Shown: piece by piece, positions 43,084-51,432 of the stretch | How positions within the stretch are numbered: the first letter of the stretch is position 1 | Layout: each line of letters opens with the position of its first letter | Assembly: GCF_902364355.1 (NCBI RefSeq) | Contig: NZ_CABJDK010000002.1 | Span: forward strand, 1-64,000 | DNA: 64,000 nucleotides | Reading direction: 5' to 3' | From: Collinsella aerofaciens | GTDB lineage: Bacteria; Actinomycetota; Coriobacteriia; Coriobacteriales; Coriobacteriaceae | Translations under genes and position numbers: made by a program | Notes under the pieces: generated by a model | What the model was told of the DNA's origin: nothing | What the model saw: only the letters and a program-made list of their open reading frames with translations | The model's database searches: none

Positions 43084-45045
43084 CTAGTTGGCCGTACCGG
43101 AATCGTCGCCCGTGCCCGAGCCCGAACCCGAACCCGAGCCAGAAAGTGCGACCGTCAGCGTAATCGTGCTGTCGGTAGACTGCTTGCCGGTGGGGGAGAC
43201 GCCCGTAACGGTGGCGTTTTCGTTGCCGCTCACGGGGTTGCCGTTCTGATCGCAGAATGCGATGTTGTAGAACCCGGCGTTGTTGAGCGCGGTGACGGCG
43301 GCGGAGATGCTCTTGCCGTACAGGTTGCCCGGAACGCTGGCCTTGCCGGACTTCTTGGCAATGACGACGGTAATCGTGGCGCCAGGCTTCTGCTTGCCGC
43401 TGGGGTTCCAGCTAATCACGGTGCCCTCGGTAACCGAATCGTTCTCCTGGTAGCTCACGTCGACGCCAAAGCCTGCCATATCGAGGGCGTTGCGCGCCTG
43501 GGCCTCGGTCATGTCGGTCAGATCGGGGACGGAGGTGGTGTCAGGACCGCTGGAGACCTTGTACGAGATGGTCGTGCCCTTCTCGACTTCCTTACCGGGT
43601 TCGGTGCCCTGCTCAAAGACCTGGCCCTCATCGGCCTCGTTGGCCTCCTCGGAGGCGTTGCCCTTCAGGCCAACGCTTGCCAGCGCGGCTTCTGCCTGGT
43701 CCTTGGTCAGGCCGACAAGCCGGGGAACCTCAACCTTCTCGGAGGGCTTGGGGCCCTTGGAGATTACCAGGTTCACCTTGGTGCCCTTGGCCTTCTTGGT
43801 TTTGCCGTTGGGCGTCTGCTCGGCGACCTTGCCCTCGTCGATATCGTCGTTGTAGCTTTGGTCGATGGTGCCGACCTCGAGGCCGGCTTCCTTGATCTGC
43901 TCGACGGCAGTCTGCTGGTCCTTGCCCAGCACATCGGGCACGGTGACCTGCTCGCCGCCAAAGAGTCCTGTGGCAAAGGCCACCACGATACCGATGACGG
44001 CAACGGCTGCCACCACGGCGGCGATGATCTTGTTCTTGTTGGATTTGGGCTTTTCGACCTCGTAGGAGCCGGTGGAGCCCGAAACCGAGCTACGGGCGGT
44101 ATTCTGGCCGCTCACGCCCGAGACGGGACGTACCATGGCGCGCGTCTGATCGGAAAGCTCGCGAGTCTTGGTGGCGCCCAGCTCACCGGGTGCACCGATG
44201 ATGCGCGTGGGCTCCGAGATGTTGACGGCACGGCCCGACAGGTAGCTGTTGAGCACCTGACGCAGCTCGTCGGCGGTCTGGAAGCGGTTTGCCGGGTCCT
44301 TCTCCATGCACTTGAGGATGATGCGCTCAAGGTCGGCGTCGACACCGGAGTTGATCTGGCTCGGCGGAATAGGCAGCTCGTTGACCTGCTTGAGTGCGAC
44401 CGAGATGGCGTCATCACCGTCAAAGGGCACGCGGCCGGTGGCGCACTCGTACATCACGACGCCCAGCGAGTAGATATCCGAGGTGGGGCCGAGGTCCTGA
44501 CCACGGGTCTGCTCGGGACTGACGTAGTGGGCGGTTCCCAGCACGTTGTTGTCTTGCGTGAGGTGGCTGTTCTTGGCGCGCGCGATGCCAAAGTCCATCA
44601 CCTTGATGTTGCCGTCGGGCAGCACCATGATGTTCTGCGGCTTGATGTCGCGGTGGATGATCTCGTGCTTGTGGGCGACCGAAAGCGCGGAGCTGATCTG
44701 CGAGCCGATCTGGGCGACCTTCTTGGGGTCGAGGGCGCCGTGGCTCTTGATGCCGCTCTTAAGGTCGGTGCCGCGCAGGTACTCCATGACGATGTAATAG
44801 GTGTCGCCGTCCTTGCCCCAATCGTAGACGCCCACGATATAGGGGGAGGAGAGACCGGCTGCTGCCTGGGCCTCCTGCTTAAAGCGTGCGGCGAAGGTTG
44901 CGTCGCCAGCATACTGCGGCAGCATGATCTTGACGGCTACCGTGCGGTCGAGGACCTGGTCCTGCGCACGGAAGACGGTCGCCATGCCGCCTGTCCCCAC
45001 CTTATCCTTGAGGAGGTATCTTCCCCCGAGGACCCTCTGTTCCAT
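43084..45045 (-). CDS. pknB: Ser/Thr protein kinase PknB with four PASTA domains (653 aa)
   Basis: Membrane receptor kinase of cell-wall growth. Kinase domain (about 5-270): VGTGGMATVFRAQD, VAVKIM, IIHRDIKPQNIM catalytic loop, DFGIAR, and SPEQTRGQ. Juxtamembrane linker with Ser/Thr, one membrane helix (IIAAVVAAVAVIGIVVAFATGL, about 345-367), then four PASTA repeats (starting VTVPDVLGKD, VEVPRLVGL, TSVPDLTDM, ASVPGNLYG) and a Gly-Ser tail. ATG at 45045 has AGGAGCAGGA. Last gene of the operon, 132 bp after the SEDS-PBP gene, perhaps with its own promoter. Confidence 0.95.
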   Translation of the reverse strand: MEQRVLGGRYLLKDKVGTGGMATVFRAQDQVLDRTVAVKIMLPQYAGDATFAARFKQEAQAAAGLSSPYIVGVYDWGKDGDTYYIVMEYLRGTDLKSGIKSHGALDPKKVAQIGSQISSALSVAHKHEIIHRDIKPQNIMVLPDGNIKVMDFGIARAKNSHLTQDNNVLGTAHYVSPEQTRGQDLGPTSDIYSLGVVMYECATGRVPFDGDDAISVALKQVNELPIPPSQINSGVDADLERIILKCMEKDPANRFQTADELRQVLNSYLSGRAVNISEPTRIIGAPGELGATKTRELSDQTRAMVRPVSGVSGQNTARSSVSGSTGSYEVEKPKSNKNKIIAAVVAAVAVIGIVVAFATGLFGGEQVTVPDVLGKDQQTAVEQIKEAGLEVGTIDQSYNDDIDEGKVAEQTPNGKTKKAKGTKVNLVISKGPKPSEKVEVPRLVGLTKDQAEAALASVGLKGNASEEANEADEGQVFEQGTEPGKEVEKGTTISYKVSSGPDTTSVPDLTDMTEAQARNALDMAGFGVDVSYQENDSVTEGTVISWNPSGKQKPGATITVVIAKKSGKASVPGNLYGKSISAAVTALNNAGFYNIAFCDQNGNPVSGNENATVTGVSPTGKQSTDSTITLTVALSGSGSGSGSGTGDDSGTAN

Positions 45046-45177
45046 TCCTGCTCCTAACATAACTATTCGCTCAACGATGTGTGTAGTACCTACGATGTGG
45101 CCGCTGGGGCCGTGTGGCGCGTTGCCGCTAACTCTTCGGCCGCGGCGCGCCTCGGGTGTCCGATTCGATCATGGACA

Positions 45178-48048
45178 TCACGCTCCCTGTGCGGCAAGCG
45201 CCGCGGTCAGGACGATACCGGCGATCTTGGCGGCCTTGACGTCATGCTTGTCGTAATCCTCCAAGGCCACCGAGATGGCGACCGTGGGTGAATCGTAAGG
45301 CGCAAAGCCAACGAACATCGAGTTGACGTTGGTGCCGCCGGTCTCGGCCGAGCCGGTCTTGCCGGCGACCTTGACGCCGGGGACCTGGGCATCGGTGCCG
45401 GTACCGGACTGGACGACGGCGAGCATGGCCTGCTTGACCTGGTCGGCCGTGGCGGAGCTGACGGCCTGACCCAGCGAGCGGGACTGCGTGGTCTTGACCA
45501 CAGTTCCGTCCGGGGCGAGTACCTGGGCTACAAAGTACGGGTCCATGACCACGCCACTGTTAGCGATGGCGGCGGCAATCACGGCGTTTTGCATGACGGT
45601 GGTCTGCGGCCCGGGCGTGTGGTCCATGCCGACAGGCTGGCCGGCGCCGGCCCAGGCGGTCTCCCACTCGGTCATGAGCGACGGGTCGGCCATGATGGAG
45701 GCCGCGGAGGTCAGGTCCTGGCCGAGCTTTTGGCCGTAGCCAAAGGCGTTGGCAAACTGCACGAGCGTGTTTGCGCCAACTTCGTTTGCCACCTGGCCAA
45801 AGACGACGTTGGAAGACACGGCAAAGGCCTGCTGCAGGCTGATGGTGCCGTAGCTCTCGTTGGCATAGTTGGTGACCGGCGCGTTGCCGATGTCCATGGA
45901 GCCGGGCGCCTGGTAGGTGCTGGTAAGGCTGGCGGTGCCGGTCTCGAGTGCCGCGGAAAGCGTAACGACCTTAAACGTGGAGCCCGGCGTGTACAGCGCG
46001 TCCATGGCGCGATTGTACATAGAGCCGTCCTCGCCGCCGCCCGCCTGCAGCAGGGCGTCGATGTTGGTGTTGTCGTAGGTGGGCGAGCTGGCACATGCGA
46101 GCACCGCGCCGGTACGCGGGTCGATGACCACTACAGCGCCCTTAAAGCCCTTGAGCGCCTGCTCGGCCGCCGTCTGGATACGCGAGTCAATGGTGAGCTT
46201 GGCGGTGTTGCCCGGCTGGGTCTGGCCCGCGAGCGACGCGATGGCGTTGTTCCAGCTGGAGTAATCCTTGGAGCCGGTGAGCGTGTCGTTCATGACGCTC
46301 TCGATGGCGGTGGTGCCATACTGCTGGCTCACGTAGCCAACCACGTGCGCTGCCAGGTTGCCGTTGGGGTAGGAGCGTACGTAGGTGCCGTCCTCCTGCT
46401 GCAGCGACTCGGCCAGCGTCACGCCGTCGGACGTGATGATGGAACCGCGCTGGATGTACTTGGAGCGGGCGATGGTGTGGTTGTTGGTCGGCATGTCCTG
46501 ATAGTCCTTGGCCTTAATGACCTGGACATAGGTGAGGTTGCCGATAAGGATGGCGAACAGCGCCGTAAAGGCGAGCACCGCACGGGTTAGACGGTTGGCG
46601 AGCGCAACGCGGCCGAGCACGCCGGATTCAGGCGTGTCGAGCAGGCGACGGCGCATGCGCGAGCCGACGGAATGACTGCCGCTACCGTAGGAAGACGAGG
46701 TGGCAAAGCGCGTGCCCGTCGGGGCGGCGGCAGATGCGACCTGATCATCGGTGATGGCGGCCATGGTGCCGGTGCCGGTAAGCTCGGCCTCGCGTCCGGT
46801 CGCTTCGTCACCGGCGCGCAGCAGGAGCGCGACGATGATAAAGCTTGCCAGCAGCGAGGAACCGCCCTGGCTCATAAAGGGCAGGGTGACGCCGGTTAGC
46901 GGGATCAGGCGGGTAACGCCGCCCACGATCAAGAAGGCCTGGAAGCTGATGGCGGCCGTAAGGCCCGTGGCGCTAAAGGCGGCGAGGTCGGATTTAGCGC
47001 GGGCAGCTGTGGTCAGGCCGCGAACGGCAAAGAGCATAAACAGGATGAGCACGGCGCCGCCGCCCAAGAGGCCCATCTCCTCGCCGATAGCCGAGAAGAT
47101 AAAGTCGGACTCGACGACAGGGATGTTGTTGGCCATGCCGTTGCCGATGCCAACGCCGACCAGACCGCCATCGGCAAGCGAGAAGAGTGACTGGACGATC
47201 TGGTAGCCCTGGCCCTGGGCGTCCTTAAACGGATCGACCCAAACCTGGAAACGCACCTGAACGTGAGACAGGAACTTGTAGGCGCCCACGGCTCCGACGG
47301 CTAAGAGCGCAAGGCCGATAACGACATACGAAAAGCGCCCCGTGGCAACGTAGAGCATCAGCAAGAAGATGGTGTAGAACAGCACGGCCGAACCCAGGTC
47401 GCGTTCGAAGACGACAACGAGTAGGCACACGCCCCACACGGCAAACAGCGGCAGCAGCAGTCGCAGGCGAGGGATCTTAAAGCCTAGGATCTTGCGGTTG
47501 GAGATGGAGAGCAGCTCGCGGTTCTCGGCCAGGTACCCGGCCAGGAACAGCACGATAAAGACTTTGGCGAACTCGCCGGGCTGGATGGTAAAGCCCGCGA
47601 TGCGAATCCACAGCTTGGAGCCCGAGATCGTGGTGCCGATAAAGATAGGCAGCATCAGCAGAATGATGCCGATAATGCCAAAGGTGTACTTGTAGCGCAT
47701 GACTACGTCGAGGTTCTTAACCAACGCGAGCGTTCCCACCATGAGCGCCACCGAGACAAACAGGATGATGAGCTGTGAGATGGCGAGAGCGGGGGCGAGA
47801 CGCGTCACGAACGTGATGCCGATGCCCGAAAGCACAAAGACAATGGGCAGGATAGCGGGGTCGGCACCGGGCGCCAAGATGCGCACGGCAATGTGGGCCG
47901 CGGCAAAGGCGGCAAAGAGGCCGATCGGTACGGCGAGCGTCTCAAAGGAGATGGCAGCGCCCGCGGTGAGGACGTACATCGCATACAGTAGGATGACGGG
48001 GAACGCCGAGGCGATGAGCAAGAGCAGCTCGGTGTTGCGGCGACTCAT
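45178..48048 (-). CDS. RodA/FtsW (SEDS) polymerase fused to a class B penicillin-binding protein (956 aa)
   Basis: One polypeptide combines two enzymes usually separate. Residues 1-435: a SEDS glycosyltransferase with about ten membrane segments and the signatures LWIRIAGFTIQPGEFAKV, ERDLGSAVLF, VDPFKDAQGQGYQIVQ, GNGMANNIPVVESDFIFS and LPFMSQGGSS. Residues 435-495: cytosolic linker. A membrane anchor near 500-520, then a PBP pedestal (ARSKYIQRGSIITSDG) and transpeptidase domain: nucleophile Ser690 in PGSTFKVV, SSN near 744, KTGSAE near 896. The ATG at 48048 has GGGAG upstream. No frameshift or stop separates the halves. In other actinobacteria rodA and pbpA are adjacent genes at this position, which supports a natural fusion. 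Confidence 0.95.
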   Translation of the reverse strand: MSRRNTELLLLIASAFPVILLYAMYVLTAGAAISFETLAVPIGLFAAFAAAHIAVRILAPGADPAILPIVFVLSGIGITFVTRLAPALAISQLIILFVSVALMVGTLALVKNLDVVMRYKYTFGIIGIILLMLPIFIGTTISGSKLWIRIAGFTIQPGEFAKVFIVLFLAGYLAENRELLSISNRKILGFKIPRLRLLLPLFAVWGVCLLVVVFERDLGSAVLFYTIFLLMLYVATGRFSYVVIGLALLAVGAVGAYKFLSHVQVRFQVWVDPFKDAQGQGYQIVQSLFSLADGGLVGVGIGNGMANNIPVVESDFIFSAIGEEMGLLGGGAVLILFMLFAVRGLTTAARAKSDLAAFSATGLTAAISFQAFLIVGGVTRLIPLTGVTLPFMSQGGSSLLASFIIVALLLRAGDEATGREAELTGTGTMAAITDDQVASAAAPTGTRFATSSSYGSGSHSVGSRMRRRLLDTPESGVLGRVALANRLTRAVLAFTALFAILIGNLTYVQVIKAKDYQDMPTNNHTIARSKYIQRGSIITSDGVTLAESLQQEDGTYVRSYPNGNLAAHVVGYVSQQYGTTAIESVMNDTLTGSKDYSSWNNAIASLAGQTQPGNTAKLTIDSRIQTAAEQALKGFKGAVVVIDPRTGAVLACASSPTYDNTNIDALLQAGGGEDGSMYNRAMDALYTPGSTFKVVTLSAALETGTASLTSTYQAPGSMDIGNAPVTNYANESYGTISLQQAFAVSSNVVFGQVANEVGANTLVQFANAFGYGQKLGQDLTSAASIMADPSLMTEWETAWAGAGQPVGMDHTPGPQTTVMQNAVIAAAIANSGVVMDPYFVAQVLAPDGTVVKTTQSRSLGQAVSSATADQVKQAMLAVVQSGTGTDAQVPGVKVAGKTGSAETGGTNVNSMFVGFAPYDSPTVAISVALEDYDKHDVKAAKIAGIVLTAALAAQGA

Positions 48049-48064
48049 AAGCGGCACTCCCTTT

Positions 48065-49999
48065 CTAGTTCTTTTCGGAGGCTTCGGCCTCGGCGGACTG
48101 TTCGGCGGTTTTCTCGGAATCTGATTCGGAGGTCGATCCCTGATTGGTGTTGTCGCGAATCGTTTGCGCGTCGATCACCTGGCGGGTCTGCTCCTCGTCG
48201 ATCTGGTGGCGGTACTTGGATATCGTGTCCTGCGCATCGTCGACACTTGTTTGCGGAATGCCCGCCTTGAGGCGGTTTTGCGTGTCTTCGGGCAGGTCGG
48301 ACAGCTTAATACTGGTTTCGCTTTCGAGCCAGTGAAGCTTGAGTCCGAGCGGCTTGCCGGGCAGGCCGCGCCAGACGGCGACATTGCCCTGGTGGGTACC
48401 CAGGTAGTACGAGCCGGTGACACCCGTGTAGGCCCAGATGCCAGCTGCCAGCACAAAGACGAGGGCCAGGATGGCGGCGATAGTAATGTTGCGGCGACGC
48501 ACGCGTTGCGCCTCGCGCATAACGCCATCGTCAACCAGGTCAACGACTACTACGGTCACGTTGTCGTGGCCGCCGGCGGCAAGCGCCGCGTCCACTAGGT
48601 TGTCGACGCAGATTTGCGCGGTTGAGGACTGCGTGGCGATGTTCTCGATATCGCTATCGGGAATCATGCTCGAAAGGCCGTCAGAGCAAAGGATCAGGCG
48701 GTCGCCTTCCTCGATATGCAGAGTGAAGTGGTCGGCATACATGGCGGGGTCCGAGCCCAGCGCACGGGTGATGACCGAGCGGTTGGGGTGGACGCGAGCC
48801 TCGTCTGCCGTAATCTCGCCGGCGTCCACGAGCTCCTCCACGTAGGAGTGGTCGCGGGTCACGCGGATGAGCGTGCCCTCGTGGAGCAGGTAGGCGCGAG
48901 AGTCACCCACGTGGGCGATGGCGAGCGTGTCGTTTTCGATATAGGCGCAAGTGGCTGTGCAGCCCATGCCGGGCTTGCCCAGGCCATTCAAGGCGGCCTC
49001 GATTACGGCGGCGTTGGCTGCCTCGACGGCTGCGGCCAGGCGTGCTGCGTCGGCGGACTGCGGGGCCGTCTTGGCAATAGTCTCGACGGCGATGGAAGAG
49101 GCTACCTCGCCGGCGGCGTGACCGCCCATGCCGTCGCATACGCAAAAGAGCGGCGACTGCACCAGGTAGGAATCCTCATTGTGCGGGCGTACGCAGCCAA
49201 CGTCAGAGCGGGCGCCCCACATGAGTTGCGTGGTGGTGCCGGCATCATAGGTCGAGTCGGTCTCGATGCGCTCCTCGGTCAGGGGCTCAAAGCTCATGGT
49301 CGAGCCGGGGTCTTTGAGCTTGGCCTCAACGGCGGCAACGTCGATCTCGGCTGTGTCACCGGGAGAGACAGTGTCGGTCTCGGCGTTTGATTCGGAATCG
49401 CCGGTGTCCGGGGAGCCGGGCTCTTCGGACGCGCAGGCGGTCGACTCGTCGTCTTGCGGGCTGGCGTCTATGGGCTCGGGCGTCGCAAAGTGCGACGGCG
49501 CGGGTGTGCTTTGCGACTGGGCGGCGGGCTCGGCCACGGCATCGGACTCGCTTGCGGGCGCAGGCTGCGGGGCCGTGGGTGCAGGGCCGTCCTCGGGGGA
49601 TGGCCCCGCCTCGGGCGCCGGCGTAGACGCGGGCGCAACCTCGGATGCCGGGGCTATGGGAAACGCCGGCGCGGCGGGCTCGGGTGCCGCAAACACCGCA
49701 GCGCTCTCGTTGATTGCCGCGGCGACGGGCTCTGCAAAGTGAGCCGGCGCCGAGGTTGCTTCGGGCGCTGTGGGCTGGTCCGCAGCATGTGCGCCGATGG
49801 GCGCCGCTACGGCATCCTCTTCGTCCTCGTTATCGGCGAGATCCGAAATATCATGCGTTACATGCGAAAGAGGCAGGGAGAACACGGTGTCCTCGGGTTC
49901 CACGGGTGCGGAGCCCGCCGGAGCGGCGTGGGCCGGCGCAGCTGTAGCGGCAGCCGGTGCCTCGGTCATAGTCGCGGACTTGTTCTCCTCGTCGTTCAT
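48065..49999 (-). CDS. PP2C-type Ser/Thr phosphatase with long Ala/Pro N-terminus (644 aa)
   Basis: The phosphatase that reverses PknB-type phosphorylation (PstP/Stp type). The catalytic domain (about 270-500) has SDVGCVRPHNEDSY, FCVCDGMGGHAAGEVAS, IAHVGDSRAYLL, LILCSDGLSSMI and GGHDNVTVVVV; the metal-binding aspartates are present. A membrane helix (about 515-537) and an exported tail (GTHQGNVAVWRGLPGKPLG) follow, as in mycobacterial PstP. The first 260 residues are a low-complexity Ala/Pro/Glu region that is unusual for the family. The ATG overlaps the fhaB stop (ATGA). Downstream gap to the SEDS-PBP gene is 16 bp. Confidence 0.94.
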   Translation of the reverse strand: MNDEENKSATMTEAPAAATAAPAHAAPAGSAPVEPEDTVFSLPLSHVTHDISDLADNEDEEDAVAAPIGAHAADQPTAPEATSAPAHFAEPVAAAINESAAVFAAPEPAAPAFPIAPASEVAPASTPAPEAGPSPEDGPAPTAPQPAPASESDAVAEPAAQSQSTPAPSHFATPEPIDASPQDDESTACASEEPGSPDTGDSESNAETDTVSPGDTAEIDVAAVEAKLKDPGSTMSFEPLTEERIETDSTYDAGTTTQLMWGARSDVGCVRPHNEDSYLVQSPLFCVCDGMGGHAAGEVASSIAVETIAKTAPQSADAARLAAAVEAANAAVIEAALNGLGKPGMGCTATCAYIENDTLAIAHVGDSRAYLLHEGTLIRVTRDHSYVEELVDAGEITADEARVHPNRSVITRALGSDPAMYADHFTLHIEEGDRLILCSDGLSSMIPDSDIENIATQSSTAQICVDNLVDAALAAGGHDNVTVVVVDLVDDGVMREAQRVRRRNITIAAILALVFVLAAGIWAYTGVTGSYYLGTHQGNVAVWRGLPGKPLGLKLHWLESETSIKLSDLPEDTQNRLKAGIPQTSVDDAQDTISKYRHQIDEEQTRQVIDAQTIRDNTNQGSTSESDSEKTAEQSAEAEASEKN

Positions 50000-50412
50000 C
50001 GACGGTTCACCTTCATGACCACATCGCCAATCTGGACTTCGTCGCCCTCGCGCAGCGTTGCGGGCTCCACAAGCTGGCGGCCGTTGACGAGCGTGCCGTT
50101 AAGCGAGTTGAGGTCCTCGATGATGAGCGCCGGGCCCTGCAGCGAAAAGCGCGCATGCGAGGCCGAGACGAATGGTTCGTTGATGCAGATGTCCGAAGAC
50201 GGCGAGCGACCGACGATGACGGGGCCGAGCATGTCTACGTGGATGCCGCGGATACCGCGCGGACCCTTGTCCACATCGATCGTCCAGATAGCCGAGTCGC
50301 GGCGCTGTCCGCGCACAAGCCCCACGCCGGTCTTCATGACGGCGAACAGGAAGATATAGAGCAGGGCGACCAGGACGATGCGGCCTGCAAAAAGGACGAT
50401 ATCGATGTTCAT
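49996..50412 (-). CDS. FHA-domain membrane protein, FhaB-type (138 aa)
   Basis: A small protein with one N-terminal membrane helix (IVLVALLYIFLFAVM, about residues 11-25) and a cytosolic FHA domain (about 60-138): GPVIVGRSPSSDICI, VSASHARF, LIIEDLNSLNGTLVNG, with the phosphothreonine-binding Arg, Ser, His and Asn in place. It matches FhaB/FipA-like proteins that link kinases to division and cell-wall enzymes. Starts 6 bp after fhaA and overlaps the phosphatase by 4 bp. Confidence 0.92.
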   Translation of the reverse strand: MNIDIVLFAGRIVLVALLYIFLFAVMKTGVGLVRGQRRDSAIWTIDVDKGPRGIRGIHVDMLGPVIVGRSPSSDICINEPFVSASHARFSLQGPALIIEDLNSLNGTLVNGRQLVEPATLREGDEVQIGDVVMKVNRR

Positions 50413-50418
50413 AAGAGA

Positions 50419-51432
50419 CTATCCCCTAAATTCAAAGGTGCTCAGGCCAAACGTCAGCAGATCGCCGTTGCGCAGCGGGCAGCGCGTAATGCGGCGGTTG
50501 TTGACGAGCGTGCCGTTGGTGGAATTGAGGTCCTCGATCGACCAATCCGAGCCCGTAAAGGTGAGCTGGGCGTGGCGGCGCGACACGTTGGGGTCGCGCA
50601 GGGCAATATCGGAAACTGAGCGCTCGCGACCGATAGTCACCTGTGCGGAGGTGATGCTATGGCTCTCGCCGCTCACGACGTCGACGAGCTGGGCGAGCGG
50701 GCGCTGTGGGGCGCGAGTGCTCGCCATGTTGGAGGCGATGCCGGCTGCGGCGCCTAGGCCCACGGCGGCACCGGTCGCGGCGGCTCCGCCCATGCCGGCA
50801 AGCGCGTCGCGCGAGACGGTCTGCGGCACCGGGATGGGTGCGGCGGCGGGGTCGGGGACGCTAGGCGCGAAGGGGTCTGCCACGGCAAGCGGGTCGGGAG
50901 CGGCGGCGCGAGGCGTCGGCTGCTGCTGGGGCATGGCGGCGGGGCGCTGCTGCTGCGGGGCAGCAAACTGCTGCTGGCCGGCGCGCGGGGCGCTGGCGGC
51001 ACGGCTTGCCGCGGAGTTGTTCTGGCCCAGGCCGTTTTGATAGGCGCGCTCTTCTTCGTACAGGCGGCCGAGCGTGGGGGCATCGACGTTCTCGGCAAAG
51101 ACCGAGAACTTGCCGGCGCGCAGCTGCGGATCGATCATAAAGCGCACGAGGGGCTCGCCGACAAAGACATAGCGGCGCTTTTCGGCCTGCGCTTTCACAA
51201 ACTCGCGGACCTCGCGCGAAAGCTCGGGGTAGAACGGGGCGAGCATGGGATCGTCGTCGGCGGCGATCAGGATGGTATAGAGTGCCGGCGCCGTGTTGAC
51301 GCCGTTAATCACCAGAGTCTGATCCTCCATGTCGCGAGCGGCCTGCTTGGCAAGCTTCTTAAAGGAGAACGGGGCACGGGTGGCACCGAAGATGCCGGCC
51401 ACGTGGTCCTCGAAGATGTTCAGGAAGTTCAC
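50419..51432 (-). CDS. FhaA-type protein: DUF3662 plus FHA domain (337 aa)
   Basis: N-terminal DUF3662 (residues 1-120; MNFLNIFEDHVAGIFG, FKKLAKQAARDMEDQ). Then a disordered Ala/Pro/Gln linker (about 130-245; QQQRPAAMPQQQ). The C-terminal FHA domain (about 250-337) has VTIGRERSVSDIAL, NVSRRHAQLTF and IEDLNSTNGTLVNN. Cytosolic; in relatives FhaA binds phosphorylated MurJ-type partners. Its ATG overlaps the upstream kinase stop by 4 bp. Confidence 0.92.
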   Translation of the reverse strand: MNFLNIFEDHVAGIFGATRAPFSFKKLAKQAARDMEDQTLVINGVNTAPALYTILIAADDDPMLAPFYPELSREVREFVKAQAEKRRYVFVGEPLVRFMIDPQLRAGKFSVFAENVDAPTLGRLYEEERAYQNGLGQNNSAASRAASAPRAGQQQFAAPQQQRPAAMPQQQPTPRAAAPDPLAVADPFAPSVPDPAAAPIPVPQTVSRDALAGMGGAAATGAAVGLGAAAGIASNMASTRAPQRPLAQLVDVVSGESHSITSAQVTIGRERSVSDIALRDPNVSRRHAQLTFTGSDWSIEDLNSTNGTLVNNRRITRCPLRNGDLLTFGLSTFEFRG

